NCBI RefSeq assembly: GCF_001547755.1
Contig: NZ_AP013042.1
Span: forward strand, 496,001-560,000
DNA from: an endosymbiont of Bathymodiolus septemdierum str. Myojin knoll
GTDB taxonomy: Bacteria; Pseudomonadota; Gammaproteobacteria; PS1; Pseudothioglobaceae
Length of the DNA: 64,000 nucleotides
Reading direction: 5' to 3'
In this document: piece after piece, positions 36,347-46,338 of the stretch
Position numbering within the stretch: the first letter of the stretch is position 1
Layout: the number at the start of each line of letters is the position of its first letter
The notes under the pieces: generated by a model
The model's database searches: none
The model's input: the letters and a program-made list of their open reading frames with translations, nothing else
Told to the model about the DNA's origin: nothing
Made by a program: the position numbers and the translations under genes

Positions 36347-36375
36347 ATTATAAATCTTATGCCAAGCGTTTTGAA
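36347..36375 (-). promoter_or_regulatory. Candidate sigma70 promoter of rne
   Basis: On the minus strand TTCAAA (36375-36370) and a perfect TATAAT (36352-36347) are separated by 17 bp. The predicted transcription start is near 36340. It is the strongest promoter-like signal between folM and rne and lies just after the folM stop. Confidence 0.55.
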
Positions 36376-36401
36376 TTATAGCATATATTTGGTTGTGACT
36401 T

Positions 36402-37121
36402 TTATTGATTTAATGTGCGTCCACCATCAACACTAATAATTTGCCCCGTAATGTAAGGTGAATTTGTCAAAAATAAAACCGTGTTAGCAATGTCTTCTGG
36501 CGAGCCTTGCTTATTTAAGGGGATTTTATTCAGCATTTTATTTTTTTGCTCATTACTCAGTTCTGCTGCATTTTCTGGCCATAAAATCGAACCTGGGGCA
36601 ACGCCGCAAACTCGAATATTGGGTGCCAATTCTTTTGCTAAAGTTTGCGTCATCATTGCAACGCCCGCTTTAGAAATGTTATAAATTGCGTGATTTTTAA
36701 GTGGGCGTTGTGCGTGAATGTCAACGATATTAATGATACAACCTTGATTTTTTGACAAAGTTGCCGATAAAGATTTCGATAAAAAAAACGGCGCCATTAC
36801 ATTGGTGTCCATTATTTCTTGCCACTCGTTTTTACTTGCTTTTTGTATGGGTGTTGGGTAAAAAACTGAGGCATTGTTGACCAATACATCCAGTTTCTCA
36901 ATAGAGTTTGCCAGTGTTTTTATCGCTTGTATGTCTGATAATTCTGCCTGAATAATGCTAACAGAATCCGCACGCATTTGATTGAGTTGGTTGGCTAACG
37001 CCTGTGCATCTTTACTAGAATTGCGATAATGAATGATAATATTGTAATCATTCGCATGTAGTGTTTTGACAATTTGTGCGCCAATACGCAATGCGCCACC
37101 TGTGATAAGAGCTGTTTTCAT
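36402..37121 (-). CDS. folM: Short-chain dehydrogenase, pteridine reductase/FolM type
   Basis: 239 residues. The cofactor loop TGGALRIGAQIV and the HYRNSSKDA segment are typical of pteridine reductases (the R after the glycine loop favours NADPH). The active site includes NNAS, the Ser/Asp region and YNISKAG with the catalytic Tyr and Lys. The C-terminus ITGQIISVDGGRTL is standard for SDRs. FolM reduces dihydromonapterin or dihydrofolate; a generic SDR role cannot be excluded. It is divergent from the downstream methyltransferase gene with only 14 bp between the two start codons. Confidence 0.75.
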   Translation of the reverse strand: MKTALITGGALRIGAQIVKTLHANDYNIIIHYRNSSKDAQALANQLNQMRADSVSIIQAELSDIQAIKTLANSIEKLDVLVNNASVFYPTPIQKASKNEWQEIMDTNVMAPFFLSKSLSATLSKNQGCIINIVDIHAQRPLKNHAIYNISKAGVAMMTQTLAKELAPNIRVCGVAPGSILWPENAAELSNEQKNKMLNKIPLNKQGSPEDIANTVLFLTNSPYITGQIISVDGGRTLNQ

Positions 37122-37135
37122 ATAAAATACTTTTT

Positions 37136-38227
37136 ATGGACTTAGAGCGAACAATTAAAAACACCATTATACAAAAAGCTAAGCCTATCGGGTTTGATGA
37201 ATTTATGAATTTGGCATTATATTATCCTGCCAAAGGATATTACACTGGTGGTTCACAGAAATTTGGCGAACAGGGTGACTTCATTACTGCGCCAGAAACC
37301 TCAGATTTATTCGGATTTTGCTTAGCGCGACAATCTGCGCAAATATTAGCTAATGAAGATGATATATTGGAATTCGGTGCGGGTAGTGGTATATTGGCTG
37401 CACAAATTTTGTTTGAATTAGGGCGATTAGATAAGTTGCCTCGCACTTATTATATTTTAGAACTCAGTGCTGAATTAAAGCAAAGGCAAAAAGATACGAT
37501 TAACAAAACCCTGCCAGAGTTGATAGATAAAGTGGTGTGGCTAAATAATTTACCCGAACATTTTTCCGGTGTTATTATTGCTAACGAAGTGCTGGATGCT
37601 ATGCCTGCTAAACGCGTCATTAATAAAGGGGGCGAATTTTTTGAGTTGGGTGTGGATTGCCAAGACGATACTTTGGTGTGGCAAACATTGGGCGTTTATC
37701 AAAATGATAAAATGCAATTACCCACAGAAGTTACACAAGGCTACACCACCGAAGTCAACGAAAGGGCAATGGCATGGGTCAACAGCCTAAATGATTTTAT
37801 GGACAAAGGTGTGGTTTTGCTGATTGATTATGGTATGGCGCGCGATGAATACTTCCATCCGCAACGCGGCGACGGCACTTTGCAATGCTACTATCAGCAC
37901 AAAGCCAATGACAACCCATTTGAACACATTGGTGAACAAGATATTACCACTTCCGTCAATTTTTCAGATATTGCCGACCAAGCAAGCGCCAGTGGCTTTG
38001 TCATTGAAGGTTATGCCACACAAGCGATGTTTTTAATTTCTTTGGGTATTGACGAATATTTATTAGCCGAAAAAGACGAGAAAAAAAATGCACTTTTGGC
38101 GCAACAAGTCAAATTACTGGTGTTGCCAAGTGCGATGGGAGAGAGTTTTAAAGTATTGGCATTCAGTAAAAATACACAAGTAAAATTAGACGGTTTTAAA
38201 GAACAAGACTTAACTTGTAAATTATGA
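37136..38227 (+). CDS. MidA/NDUFAF7-family SAM-dependent methyltransferase
   Basis: 363 residues, COG1565 pattern: FMNLALYYPAKGYYTGG near the N-terminus, GEQGDFITAPETSDLFG, the SAM loop ILEFGAGSGILAAQIL and ANEVLDAMPAKRV, then LLIDYGMARDEYFHPQRGDGTLQCYYQH (quoted in part). The mitochondrial relative NDUFAF7 dimethylates an arginine of a complex I subunit; the bacterial substrate is not established. It overlaps pepN by 4 nt (ATGA) and leads a three-gene operon with pepN and pncC. Confidence 0.88.
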   Translation: MDLERTIKNTIIQKAKPIGFDEFMNLALYYPAKGYYTGGSQKFGEQGDFITAPETSDLFGFCLARQSAQILANEDDILEFGAGSGILAAQILFELGRLDKLPRTYYILELSAELKQRQKDTINKTLPELIDKVVWLNNLPEHFSGVIIANEVLDAMPAKRVINKGGEFFELGVDCQDDTLVWQTLGVYQNDKMQLPTEVTQGYTTEVNERAMAWVNSLNDFMDKGVVLLIDYGMARDEYFHPQRGDGTLQCYYQHKANDNPFEHIGEQDITTSVNFSDIADQASASGFVIEGYATQAMFLISLGIDEYLLAEKDEKKNALLAQQVKLLVLPSAMGESFKVLAFSKNTQVKLDGFKEQDLTCKL

Positions 38228-40716
38228 AATCTAAGCCACAACCTGTTTATCGTAAAGATTATCAACCAAGTGCATATTTAATCCACACCACAGAACTCAG
38301 TTTTGATTTGAGTGAAGTCGGCACAACGGTTACTTCAAAAATTGATTTTTATCAAAACCCCCAACTTATAAGCCCGGCGTCTAAGTTGTTTTTAGATGGT
38401 GTTGAATTAGAATTAATTTCTATTTTGGTTAATGGTATTGAGCCTAACTACAAAGTCAGTAAAGAGGGTTTAATGTTGCGTGATTTACCTAAAAATTTTA
38501 TTTTAGAAATACAAAATAAAATCCATCCAGAGGTTAATACCAGTTTAAATGGCTTATACCAATCCAGTGGCAATTTTTGCACTCAGTGCGAAGCCCATGG
38601 TTTTCGTCAAATTACCTATTATTTAGACCGCCCCGATGTGCTTAGTATTTTCACGACGCACATCACTGCTGACCATGACAAGTATCCCATTTTGCTTAGT
38701 AACGGTAATCTCATCAGTCAATCCAACGGCAAGGTCACCTGGCACGACCCAAGTTTAAAACCGTGTTATTTATTCGCTTTGGTTGCAGGCGATTTTGCTG
38801 TGTTAGAAGATACTTATACAACGATGTCAGGCAAGGAGGTGGTACTTAAAATTTTCGTCCAAGCGCACAACATCGACAAAACCCAATTTGCCATGGATGC
38901 TTTGAAAAAATCCTTCAAATGGGATGAGGAACGCTTCGATTTAGAATACGATTTAGATATTTATATGATTGTCGCTGTCGATGATTTCAATATGGGAGCG
39001 ATGGAAAACAAAGGCTTAAATATCTTTAATTCTACCTGCGTTTTAGCCAACACAAAAACTGCTACAGACGAAGATTTTATTAGAGTGGAGTCTATCATTG
39101 GTCACGAATATTTTCACAATTGGACGGGCAACCGCGTGACTTGTCGAGATTGGTTTCAACTCAGCCTAAAAGAAGGGTTAACTGTGTTCCGTGATCAAGA
39201 GTTTACTGCTGACTTGCATGCTCGCTCTATCAAACGCATTGAAGATGTTAGTGAGTTACGCACCCATCAATTCGCCGAAGACGCAGGGCCAATGTCGCAC
39301 CCTGTGCGCCCAGAAAGTTACATAGAAATGAATAATTTTTATACGATGACGGTCTATGAAAAAGGTGCAGAAGTCATTCGTATGATTCACACTTTCCTTG
39401 GTGAAGAAGGTTTTCAAAAAGGTATGAAATTATATTTCCAACGCTTTGATGGGCAAGCCGTAACCATCGATGATTTTGTTGCCTCAATGAGCGACGCCAA
39501 TGATTTTGATTTTACGCAATTCACGCATTGGTACACACAATCAGGCACCCCAGAAATTCACATCTCTACGCATTATAATAACGGCACTTATGTTACTACG
39601 GTCACTCAAGAAGACAATTATTTCTTGCCACTCGCCTTCGCATTGTTAGACAAATCTGGCAACGAATTAAAAGCTGGCGTACTCACCATTAAAGACAAAG
39701 AGCAGAATTTTGTCTTTAAAAATCTAACTGCAGAGCCTACCCCCTCGTGGTTTCGTGGTTTTTCAGCGCCTGTCAAATTAACCGACGATTTGACTTTTGA
39801 ACAAAAAATATTCTTAGTTAAACACGACAAAGACAGTTTTAGCCAATGGGATAACGCACAGCAACTTTGGCAAACGCTTATCCTTACCCCTGGTAAAATT
39901 GATGAATCGTTGTTTTTTGATGCTATCGAATTCACCGTCAAAAATATCAAAGATAAATCTTTGGTATGCGAACTCCTTACCCTCCCATCGGAACGCGTTT
40001 TACACAACGCTCAGACCGTCATAGATGTATTTGACATTCACAACAAACGCGAGCGGGTTATCGAAAAAATCCGCACTCGATTCAAAGCACTATTTTTTGA
40101 TTTGTATCAATCGCTAAACACCAGTCAAGCCTATGAACTGACTCCAGAGGCCGTCGGACAAAGAGCCCTAAAAAACATTTGTCTATTCTATCTCTCCGAA
40201 GATTCAGACATTGCCTACGCCCAATTCCAATCCGCCAACTGCATGAGCGACAAATTCGCCGCCTTCAAAGTCCTAACTGACACCGATAACACATACCGAG
40301 AGCAAGTTTTAGCGGATTTCTACCTAGCATTTAAAGACGACACCCAAGTAATGGATAAATTCTTTACCGCCCAATCTGCCAGTAGTATTTGCGATATAAA
40401 AACCATAAAAACTCTGATGCGGCACGAATTGTTTTCATTTAACACCCCAAATCGCCTCCGCAGCGTTGTCGGTACTTTTGCCCAAAACTACACCAACTTT
40501 CACAATCAAGACGGCTATCAGTTTTTCACCGATATTATCCTCAAACTTAACACCAGCAACCCTCAAATTGGTGCTCGCCTAGTTGCCGTTTACAACCATT
40601 GGAAACGCTACACACCAGCGTTAAAAGCCTTGCAAAAACAACAGTTAGAAAAAATCCTTAACGCCAAAAATCTATCAAAAGACATCTTTGAAATCGTCCA
40701 AAACGCCTTAAAATGA
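38224..40716 (+). CDS. pepN: Aminopeptidase N (M1 family)
   Basis: 830 residues. The exopeptidase motif GAMENKGLNIF is at about 256-266 and the zinc site HEYFHNWTGNRVTCRDWFQLSLKEG (about 294-318; HExxH plus the downstream Glu, quoted by ends) follows. The catalytic Tyr lies in MTVYEKGAEVIRM. N-terminal beta domain, thermolysin-like core, Ig-like and C-terminal helical domains fit the E. coli-type PepN, a little shorter. It removes N-terminal residues from peptides in the cytoplasm. Overlaps both neighbours by 4 nt. Confidence 0.96.
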   Translation: MKSKPQPVYRKDYQPSAYLIHTTELSFDLSEVGTTVTSKIDFYQNPQLISPASKLFLDGVELELISILVNGIEPNYKVSKEGLMLRDLPKNFILEIQNKIHPEVNTSLNGLYQSSGNFCTQCEAHGFRQITYYLDRPDVLSIFTTHITADHDKYPILLSNGNLISQSNGKVTWHDPSLKPCYLFALVAGDFAVLEDTYTTMSGKEVVLKIFVQAHNIDKTQFAMDALKKSFKWDEERFDLEYDLDIYMIVAVDDFNMGAMENKGLNIFNSTCVLANTKTATDEDFIRVESIIGHEYFHNWTGNRVTCRDWFQLSLKEGLTVFRDQEFTADLHARSIKRIEDVSELRTHQFAEDAGPMSHPVRPESYIEMNNFYTMTVYEKGAEVIRMIHTFLGEEGFQKGMKLYFQRFDGQAVTIDDFVASMSDANDFDFTQFTHWYTQSGTPEIHISTHYNNGTYVTTVTQEDNYFLPLAFALLDKSGNELKAGVLTIKDKEQNFVFKNLTAEPTPSWFRGFSAPVKLTDDLTFEQKIFLVKHDKDSFSQWDNAQQLWQTLILTPGKIDESLFFDAIEFTVKNIKDKSLVCELLTLPSERVLHNAQTVIDVFDIHNKRERVIEKIRTRFKALFFDLYQSLNTSQAYELTPEAVGQRALKNICLFYLSEDSDIAYAQFQSANCMSDKFAAFKVLTDTDNTYREQVLADFYLAFKDDTQVMDKFFTAQSASSICDIKTIKTLMRHELFSFNTPNRLRSVVGTFAQNYTNFHNQDGYQFFTDIILKLNTSNPQIGARLVAVYNHWKRYTPALKALQKQQLEKILNAKNLSKDIFEIVQNALK

Positions 40717-41171
40717 CTAAGTTAGCACAATTATTAAAACAAAAAAAATACACCATTGCTGTGGCAGAATCCTGCACAGGCGGTAACTTATCCGCACTAC
40801 TTACCCAGGAAAGTGGCGCATCAGTTTATTTTGACAGAGGTTTTATCACCTATAGTAATCAAGCAAAAATAGACATGCTTGGCGTGAAAACACACACTTT
40901 AGATACCCATGGTGCAGTTAGCGAACAAACCGCACTAGAGATGGTAGCAGGCGTTATTCAAAACTCTAATGCTGATATTGGTGTATCTATTACTGGTATT
41001 GCCGGACCAACAGGCGCAACAAAAGACAAACCTGTCGGCACAGTGTGTTTTGGCTTTTATGTCAATGGCGAGTATTTTTCTGCCATTGAGATTTTTTCAA
41101 ATCAAGATAGGGCGCAAGTTATTCAAAGTAGCGTTGATTTTGTTATAGGTAAATTAACCAAATGGTTGTAG
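40713..41171 (+). CDS. pncC: Nicotinamide-nucleotide amidase (CinA C-terminal type)
   Basis: 152 residues of the CinA C-terminal domain: TIAVAESCTGGNLSALLTQESGAS with the catalytic Ser, FITYSNQAKIDMLGV, the VSEQTALEMVAGV helix and SITGIAGPTGATKDKPVGTV (quoted in part). It deamidates NMN to NaMN in pyridine nucleotide recycling. ATG overlaps the pepN stop (ATGA). The 183 bp that follow hold only the dyad at 41280 and AT-rich DNA. Confidence 0.93.
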   Translation: MTKLAQLLKQKKYTIAVAESCTGGNLSALLTQESGASVYFDRGFITYSNQAKIDMLGVKTHTLDTHGAVSEQTALEMVAGVIQNSNADIGVSITGIAGPTGATKDKPVGTVCFGFYVNGEYFSAIEIFSNQDRAQVIQSSVDFVIGKLTKWL

Positions 41172-41279
41172 AATAGAAAAAAGTATAAAATTAAATCAGA
41201 AAAAGAAAAGGGCTTCTTAGGGTTTGCTATATAAGGAAATTTAAAAAGTTGTTTGAGGTTTTTAGGTGGTGTAATACAA

Positions 41280-41297
41280 TGTAAAATATTGTTTACA
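41280..41297 (+). promoter_or_regulatory. Inverted repeat upstream of the type III mod gene
   Basis: TGTAAA and TTTACA are separated by six bases (TGTAAAATATTGTTTACA), 57 bp upstream of the mod start. Small dyads at this place can bind a controlling regulator, but no controller gene accompanies this system, so the role is uncertain. Confidence 0.3.
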
Positions 41298-41354
41298 AAC
41301 TTAACATGGGTTTTATATATTGCAAAAATGGAATAATTTACTCACATAAAAAAT

Positions 41355-43349
41355 ATGAAAAAAGAAAAAACATTTGATAATTCGAACACAACGACTAACA
41401 GCACACAACTGGAAATATTAAAAACCAACTTTCCACAATGTTTTGACAAGAATGGCAGTTTTATCCCGCATAAAATGCAAGATATTGTTGCTAAAGACGG
41501 TATTAATCTTTCAAAGGAAAGTTATAGCCTAAATTGGCTAGGTAAATCTTATGCTAGATTGTTGGCAAACGAGCAACCGCTTACCTTGCTTAAAGAAGAT
41601 AAAAACCATAACCAAAAACCTGAAAATATCAACAGTGAAAACTTGCTGATTAAGGGTGATAATTTAGAAGTATTAAAACATTTACGCCATGCTTATAGTG
41701 AGCAGGTGAAAATGATATATATTGACCCACCTTATAATACGGGTAATGATGGCTTTGTCTATCAAGACGATAGAAAATTTACCCCCGAACAACTGCAACG
41801 CTTAGCAGGGATTGACGAGGACGAGGCGCAACGGATTTTGGATTTTACCGCCAGCAATTCAAATTCTCATAGTGCGTGGCTGACTTTTATTTATCCACGG
41901 CTGTATATTGCCAGAGAATTACTCACTGATGACGGGGTGATATTTATTAGTATTGATGATAACGAGCAAGCACAGTTAAAACTGCTTTGTGACGAGGTGT
42001 TTGGGGAGGAAAATTTTGTTGCAAGTTTGGCAACTATTATGAATTTAAAGGGTAATAATGATGAGTTTGGTTTTGCTGGAACTCATGAGAATACGATTGT
42101 TTTTGCAAAACAGAAAGACAAAGCACTATTAAATAAATTTAATATAGATAAAGAAGAACTTGAAGATTGGTCAGAAGACGACCTTGGTTTTTATAAACAG
42201 GGTGCCAATTTAAAAGCAACGGGCATGAATGCCCCTAGAGAAAAGAGACCTAATTTATATTTTCCGATTTTTATAGATATAGAAAGCAGAATTTATATTA
42301 CTGATAATAATGAACCGCCTAATTTTGTTGGAGAATTAACTACTCTATATCCAATCACAAACGGAAATGAAATGTCTTGGAGGTGGAGTAAGGATAAATT
42401 TAAAGAAGAAGTCAACAGTATTATTGTATCAAGAAATGGAACGATAGGGGTTTATAAAAAACAAAGACCGTTATTAGGAGATATGCCATCAAAAAAACCC
42501 AAAACAACATTTTACAAACCAGAATACAGTAGTGGCAACGGAACCGCTCAAATGAAAAAAATCTTTAATGAAAGGGTATTTTCCAACCCTAAGCCATTGC
42601 AGTTATTACAAGATTTTGTAGAAATTGGCTTAAATAAAAATGATATTATCCTAGATTTTTTCGCAGGCTCTGGCACAACCGCTGATGCCGTTATGCAACT
42701 CAATGCCGAGGATGGTGGCAATCGCCAATGTATCTCGGTGCAACTAGCTGAACCAATAGATGAGGCGAAAAACAAAACTGCCTATGATTTTGTCAAAGAG
42801 GAATTGGGCAAAGACAGTCCAACTGTTTTTGACATTACCAAAGAGCGGATTTTACGCGCAGGGGCAAAAATCCAACACGACAATAGCGAAAGCAAAGAGC
42901 CTAAAGATTTATCCCAGCAAGATTTTGGTTTTAAAGTCTATGAAACACTGCCAATGTTTGACGGTTATTTTGATGAAATGGATGAGTTAAATGCACAACA
43001 AGCTTTATTTGATGGCACAGAGTTATCAAGTGATGATTTAGCCGTGCTTTTAACCTCATGGATGGTAAATGATGGCATCAAACTCACTAAAAAGGTAGAA
43101 AAAATAACCCTCGATAAATACACAGGTTATTATGCGGATGAAAAACTCTATTTTATGGATAAAGGCTTTAGCACCGATGATTTAAAAGCTTTATTGGAAA
43201 AACTAGATAACGATAAAGACTTTCAGCCTAATAAAATTATTCTTTTTGGCTATAACTTTGAGAGCAAACACCAAAGAGAAATAAGCGAGGCTTTGAATAG
43301 TTATACCAATAAAAAACAGATTGAATTAGATAAAGTGGTGCGATACTAA
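41355..43349 (+). CDS. mod: Type III restriction-modification DNA methyltransferase (Mod)
   Basis: 664 residues. Motif IV DPPY is in MIYIDPPYNTGND (about 124-136) and precedes motif I, DFFAGSGTTADAV (about 434-446). This order marks a beta-class N6-adenine methyltransferase, the type III Mod class. The stretch between them (about 215-420) is the target-recognition region. Mod methylates one strand of an asymmetric site and guides the Res subunit. The ATG of res overlaps its stop (TAATG). I see no simple-sequence repeat in the ORF that would make it phase variable. AT content is higher than in flanking operons, consistent with horizontal transfer. Confidence 0.93.
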   Translation: MKKEKTFDNSNTTTNSTQLEILKTNFPQCFDKNGSFIPHKMQDIVAKDGINLSKESYSLNWLGKSYARLLANEQPLTLLKEDKNHNQKPENINSENLLIKGDNLEVLKHLRHAYSEQVKMIYIDPPYNTGNDGFVYQDDRKFTPEQLQRLAGIDEDEAQRILDFTASNSNSHSAWLTFIYPRLYIARELLTDDGVIFISIDDNEQAQLKLLCDEVFGEENFVASLATIMNLKGNNDEFGFAGTHENTIVFAKQKDKALLNKFNIDKEELEDWSEDDLGFYKQGANLKATGMNAPREKRPNLYFPIFIDIESRIYITDNNEPPNFVGELTTLYPITNGNEMSWRWSKDKFKEEVNSIIVSRNGTIGVYKKQRPLLGDMPSKKPKTTFYKPEYSSGNGTAQMKKIFNERVFSNPKPLQLLQDFVEIGLNKNDIILDFFAGSGTTADAVMQLNAEDGGNRQCISVQLAEPIDEAKNKTAYDFVKEELGKDSPTVFDITKERILRAGAKIQHDNSESKEPKDLSQQDFGFKVYETLPMFDGYFDEMDELNAQQALFDGTELSSDDLAVLLTSWMVNDGIKLTKKVEKITLDKYTGYYADEKLYFMDKGFSTDDLKALLEKLDNDKDFQPNKIILFGYNFESKHQREISEALNSYTNKKQIELDKVVRY

Positions 43350-46237
43350 TGGCAGGGTTTAACTTTGAGCGAGATTTACCTCATCAACAAAACGCAGTAA
43401 ATAGTGTATTGAGCGTATTTAACGGTGCATTTGCAAACCCTTTGCAAGACAAAGCACAAGCGAGTATCTCTAACCCCATTATTAAGTTTAATGACCTTAA
43501 TAGACGCACAAGAAATATCGCACAATTACAAAAAGACCACAATATCAATACAGAATATAGCGATAAAGATAGCAACATCCTAGATATATCAATGGAAACA
43601 GGCACAGGAAAAACTTATACCTATACCAAGATGATTTTTGAGTTAAATAAAAACCTAAAATTATCAAAATTTATTATCGTTGTACCGACATTGTCAATCA
43701 AAGCAGGCACAGTGAATTTTCTAAATGCTAAAGCCACTAAAGAACATTTTAAGCAAGATTATAAGAAAGTGTTAAAAACCTATATTGTAGAGAGTAAAAA
43801 AACAAACAAGAATAAAAAAGCCACAATGCCACAAGCAGTGCGAGAGTTTGTAGAGGCTAGAGATAATACCAGTATCCATATTTTGGTTATAAACGGAGGA
43901 ATGATTAACTCTGACACAATGGCTAAAACTTTTGATGTAAGCCTGTTTGATAAGTATTCATCACCCTTTGAAGCAATTCAATCAATTAAGCCGATAACCA
44001 TTGTTGATGAGCCACATAAATTTGCCACGCAAAATAAAACATGGGAAAATATTAAAAAATTACAATCGCAATATATCTTTAGATACGGGGCAACCTTTAA
44101 CGAACAATACGAAAACCTTTTATACCAATTAACAGCTGTCCAATCGTTTAATCAAAATTTAGTTAAAGGAGTGGTGGCGTATGTAGAAGAATTTATAGAG
44201 GGCGAAAAATGTTTTGTAACGCTTAAAAAAACCGATGGCACAGAAGCAGAATTTGAACTCAACACTAATGGCATAGAAACCACACATAAATTGCTAAAAA
44301 ATGGCAGTTTGGCACTCATTCATAGTGAAATGTCAGGGCTAACGATTGAAAAACTTAATAAAACTATTGTGCTATTATCTAACGGGTTGGAACTTAAAAA
44401 AGGCAATAAAATCAATCCTTATAGTTACGCCCAAAGTATGCAAGAAAAAATGCTTAAACAGACTATATCCAAGCATTTTGAGATTGAAAAAGATTTATTA
44501 ACCAGAGAGGCGAGGATAAAACCACTCACGCTATTTTTTATTGATGATATTGAAAGTTTTAGAAACAAAGATGGGCAGTTAAGAGTTTTTTTTGAAACAA
44601 CCGTCAAGGCACATATTAAAAAACTACTCAAAACAGAAACTGATGATTTTTACAAAGATTATTTACAAAAATCTTTAAATGATTTATCGTTGGTTAGTGG
44701 TGGTTATTTTTCTAAAGACAACACCGATAAAGACGACAAAATACAAAAAGAAGTTAATGAGATTTTGCACGATAAAGAGTCGTTGTTAAGTCTGGATAAT
44801 CCACGCCGATTTATTTTTTCAAAATGGACTTTAAGAGAGGGTTGGGATAATCCTAATGTTTTTCAAATCTGCAAGTTAAGAAGTAGTGGTAGCACGACCT
44901 CAAAATTGCAAGAAGTAGGCAGAGGATTAAGATTGCCTGTGAATGAATACATGGCAAGGGTAAAAGATGAAAATTTTGACTTAAATTATTATGTTGATTT
45001 TACCGAAAGTGATTTCGTTGATAATTTAGTCAATGAGATAAATGAGAAATCCAATAATGACTGGAAGGAAGACGCACCAAAACTAACCCAATTAATGATA
45101 GATGACATTAAAAATACTTATGGCGTTGATGAAAATGAGCTTTTAGAGAGGCTAGATGAATTGGATGCTATTAAACGCAGTAATGACTTTAAAGACGGTG
45201 GCTATAGAAAATTACAAAATTTATACCCAATTAACAACGCACTAGATAAGGGAAAAGTAAGGAATAACAATACAACAAAATCTAAAACTACAATCAGAAA
45301 AGCAAAATATCAAGAATTAAAAATATTGTGGGAAACTATTAATCAAAAAGTCGTCTTGGAGTATAAGATAGATAATGAAGAACAATTTTTGCAATTATTA
45401 ACTGGCTATTTTAAAGATAATTTAAAGGAATTTAGACTTCAAGGAATAGCGTTAAAAACCCAAAAAATAGCATTTAATAACGCACAGGCTTATTACCAAG
45501 ATTTAGATATTACCAAAAATGAATTAATACCTATTGTAACAATGGGTTATAAAGAATTTTTAATTGCCTTAGCAGGCAAAATTAATATTAATCTTAACAC
45601 CATCCATAGCGTATTTTTAGGTTTAAAAGATAAATTAAATATTAATGATTACATGAACGAGCAGACCATCCGCATTATTAAAAATGGTTTTAATAAATAC
45701 TTGCTAGATAATGCAATAGATAAGTTTCATATTGGATATAAGAGAATATCTAATGCAATTCATCCTACAAAGCTAACGGATAATCAAGGTAATGTGTTAA
45801 AAGAAATTAACGCCTCTGATGTTGGGGTGTTTGATGGTGATGATAGAGTGGCAGATAATTATTTATTTGATGAGTTGTTTTACGATTCAAACTTAGAAAA
45901 AGGAAATATTTTACAAAATATATCGAATATAACTGTTTTTACTAAAATACCTAAAAACTCTATCAAAATACCTGTGGTTGGAGGTTTTAGTTATTCCCCT
46001 GATTTTGCCTATGTAGTCAAGGATATACAAGGCAATCAAACTCTAAATTTGATTGTTGAGACTAAAGATAAAGCAAAAAGAGATTTATCTAGCGACGAAT
46101 CTCAAAAAATAAAACATGCAGAGCAATTTTTTAATAATATCGGAAATAATGTTAAGGTTAAATTTGAGACACAATTTAGCGGAAATAAGATTTTAGAGAT
46201 AATTCAAGAAAATATCAATCAATCAAACCTACCGTAA
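43349..46237 (+). CDS. res: Type III restriction endonuclease subunit (Res)
   Basis: 962 residues. DEAD-like helicase motifs are METGTGKTYTYTKM (Walker A, about 79-92) and VDEPHKFAT (DExH-like, about 218); the later helicase region contains LREGWDNPNVFQICKLRSSGS and QEVGRGLRLPV (motif VI). The C-terminal nuclease is PD-(D/E)xK type: SPDFAYVV followed after about 15 residues by VETKDK (about 883-905). Res translocates or slides between sites and cuts unmodified DNA 25-27 bp away in characterised systems. All motifs are intact, so the system looks functional. Confidence 0.94.
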   Translation: MAGFNFERDLPHQQNAVNSVLSVFNGAFANPLQDKAQASISNPIIKFNDLNRRTRNIAQLQKDHNINTEYSDKDSNILDISMETGTGKTYTYTKMIFELNKNLKLSKFIIVVPTLSIKAGTVNFLNAKATKEHFKQDYKKVLKTYIVESKKTNKNKKATMPQAVREFVEARDNTSIHILVINGGMINSDTMAKTFDVSLFDKYSSPFEAIQSIKPITIVDEPHKFATQNKTWENIKKLQSQYIFRYGATFNEQYENLLYQLTAVQSFNQNLVKGVVAYVEEFIEGEKCFVTLKKTDGTEAEFELNTNGIETTHKLLKNGSLALIHSEMSGLTIEKLNKTIVLLSNGLELKKGNKINPYSYAQSMQEKMLKQTISKHFEIEKDLLTREARIKPLTLFFIDDIESFRNKDGQLRVFFETTVKAHIKKLLKTETDDFYKDYLQKSLNDLSLVSGGYFSKDNTDKDDKIQKEVNEILHDKESLLSLDNPRRFIFSKWTLREGWDNPNVFQICKLRSSGSTTSKLQEVGRGLRLPVNEYMARVKDENFDLNYYVDFTESDFVDNLVNEINEKSNNDWKEDAPKLTQLMIDDIKNTYGVDENELLERLDELDAIKRSNDFKDGGYRKLQNLYPINNALDKGKVRNNNTTKSKTTIRKAKYQELKILWETINQKVVLEYKIDNEEQFLQLLTGYFKDNLKEFRLQGIALKTQKIAFNNAQAYYQDLDITKNELIPIVTMGYKEFLIALAGKININLNTIHSVFLGLKDKLNINDYMNEQTIRIIKNGFNKYLLDNAIDKFHIGYKRISNAIHPTKLTDNQGNVLKEINASDVGVFDGDDRVADNYLFDELFYDSNLEKGNILQNISNITVFTKIPKNSIKIPVVGGFSYSPDFAYVVKDIQGNQTLNLIVETKDKAKRDLSSDESQKIKHAEQFFNNIGNNVKVKFETQFSGNKILEIIQENINQSNLP

Positions 46238-46338
46238 TAATCCCATTTTATTGTTTATATTGTCGATGATAACAAACATATGTCCATTATTAGAGCTCGC
46301 CATCAAAGAGAAGATTGGCACATACATTAGACAATATT

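Noticed and set aside
46315-46338. TTG at 46315 as the dusA start
   Set aside because: The eight added residues are not conserved and a Shine-Dalgarno at proper spacing is missing; ATG 46339 matches the family start better, though not decisively.
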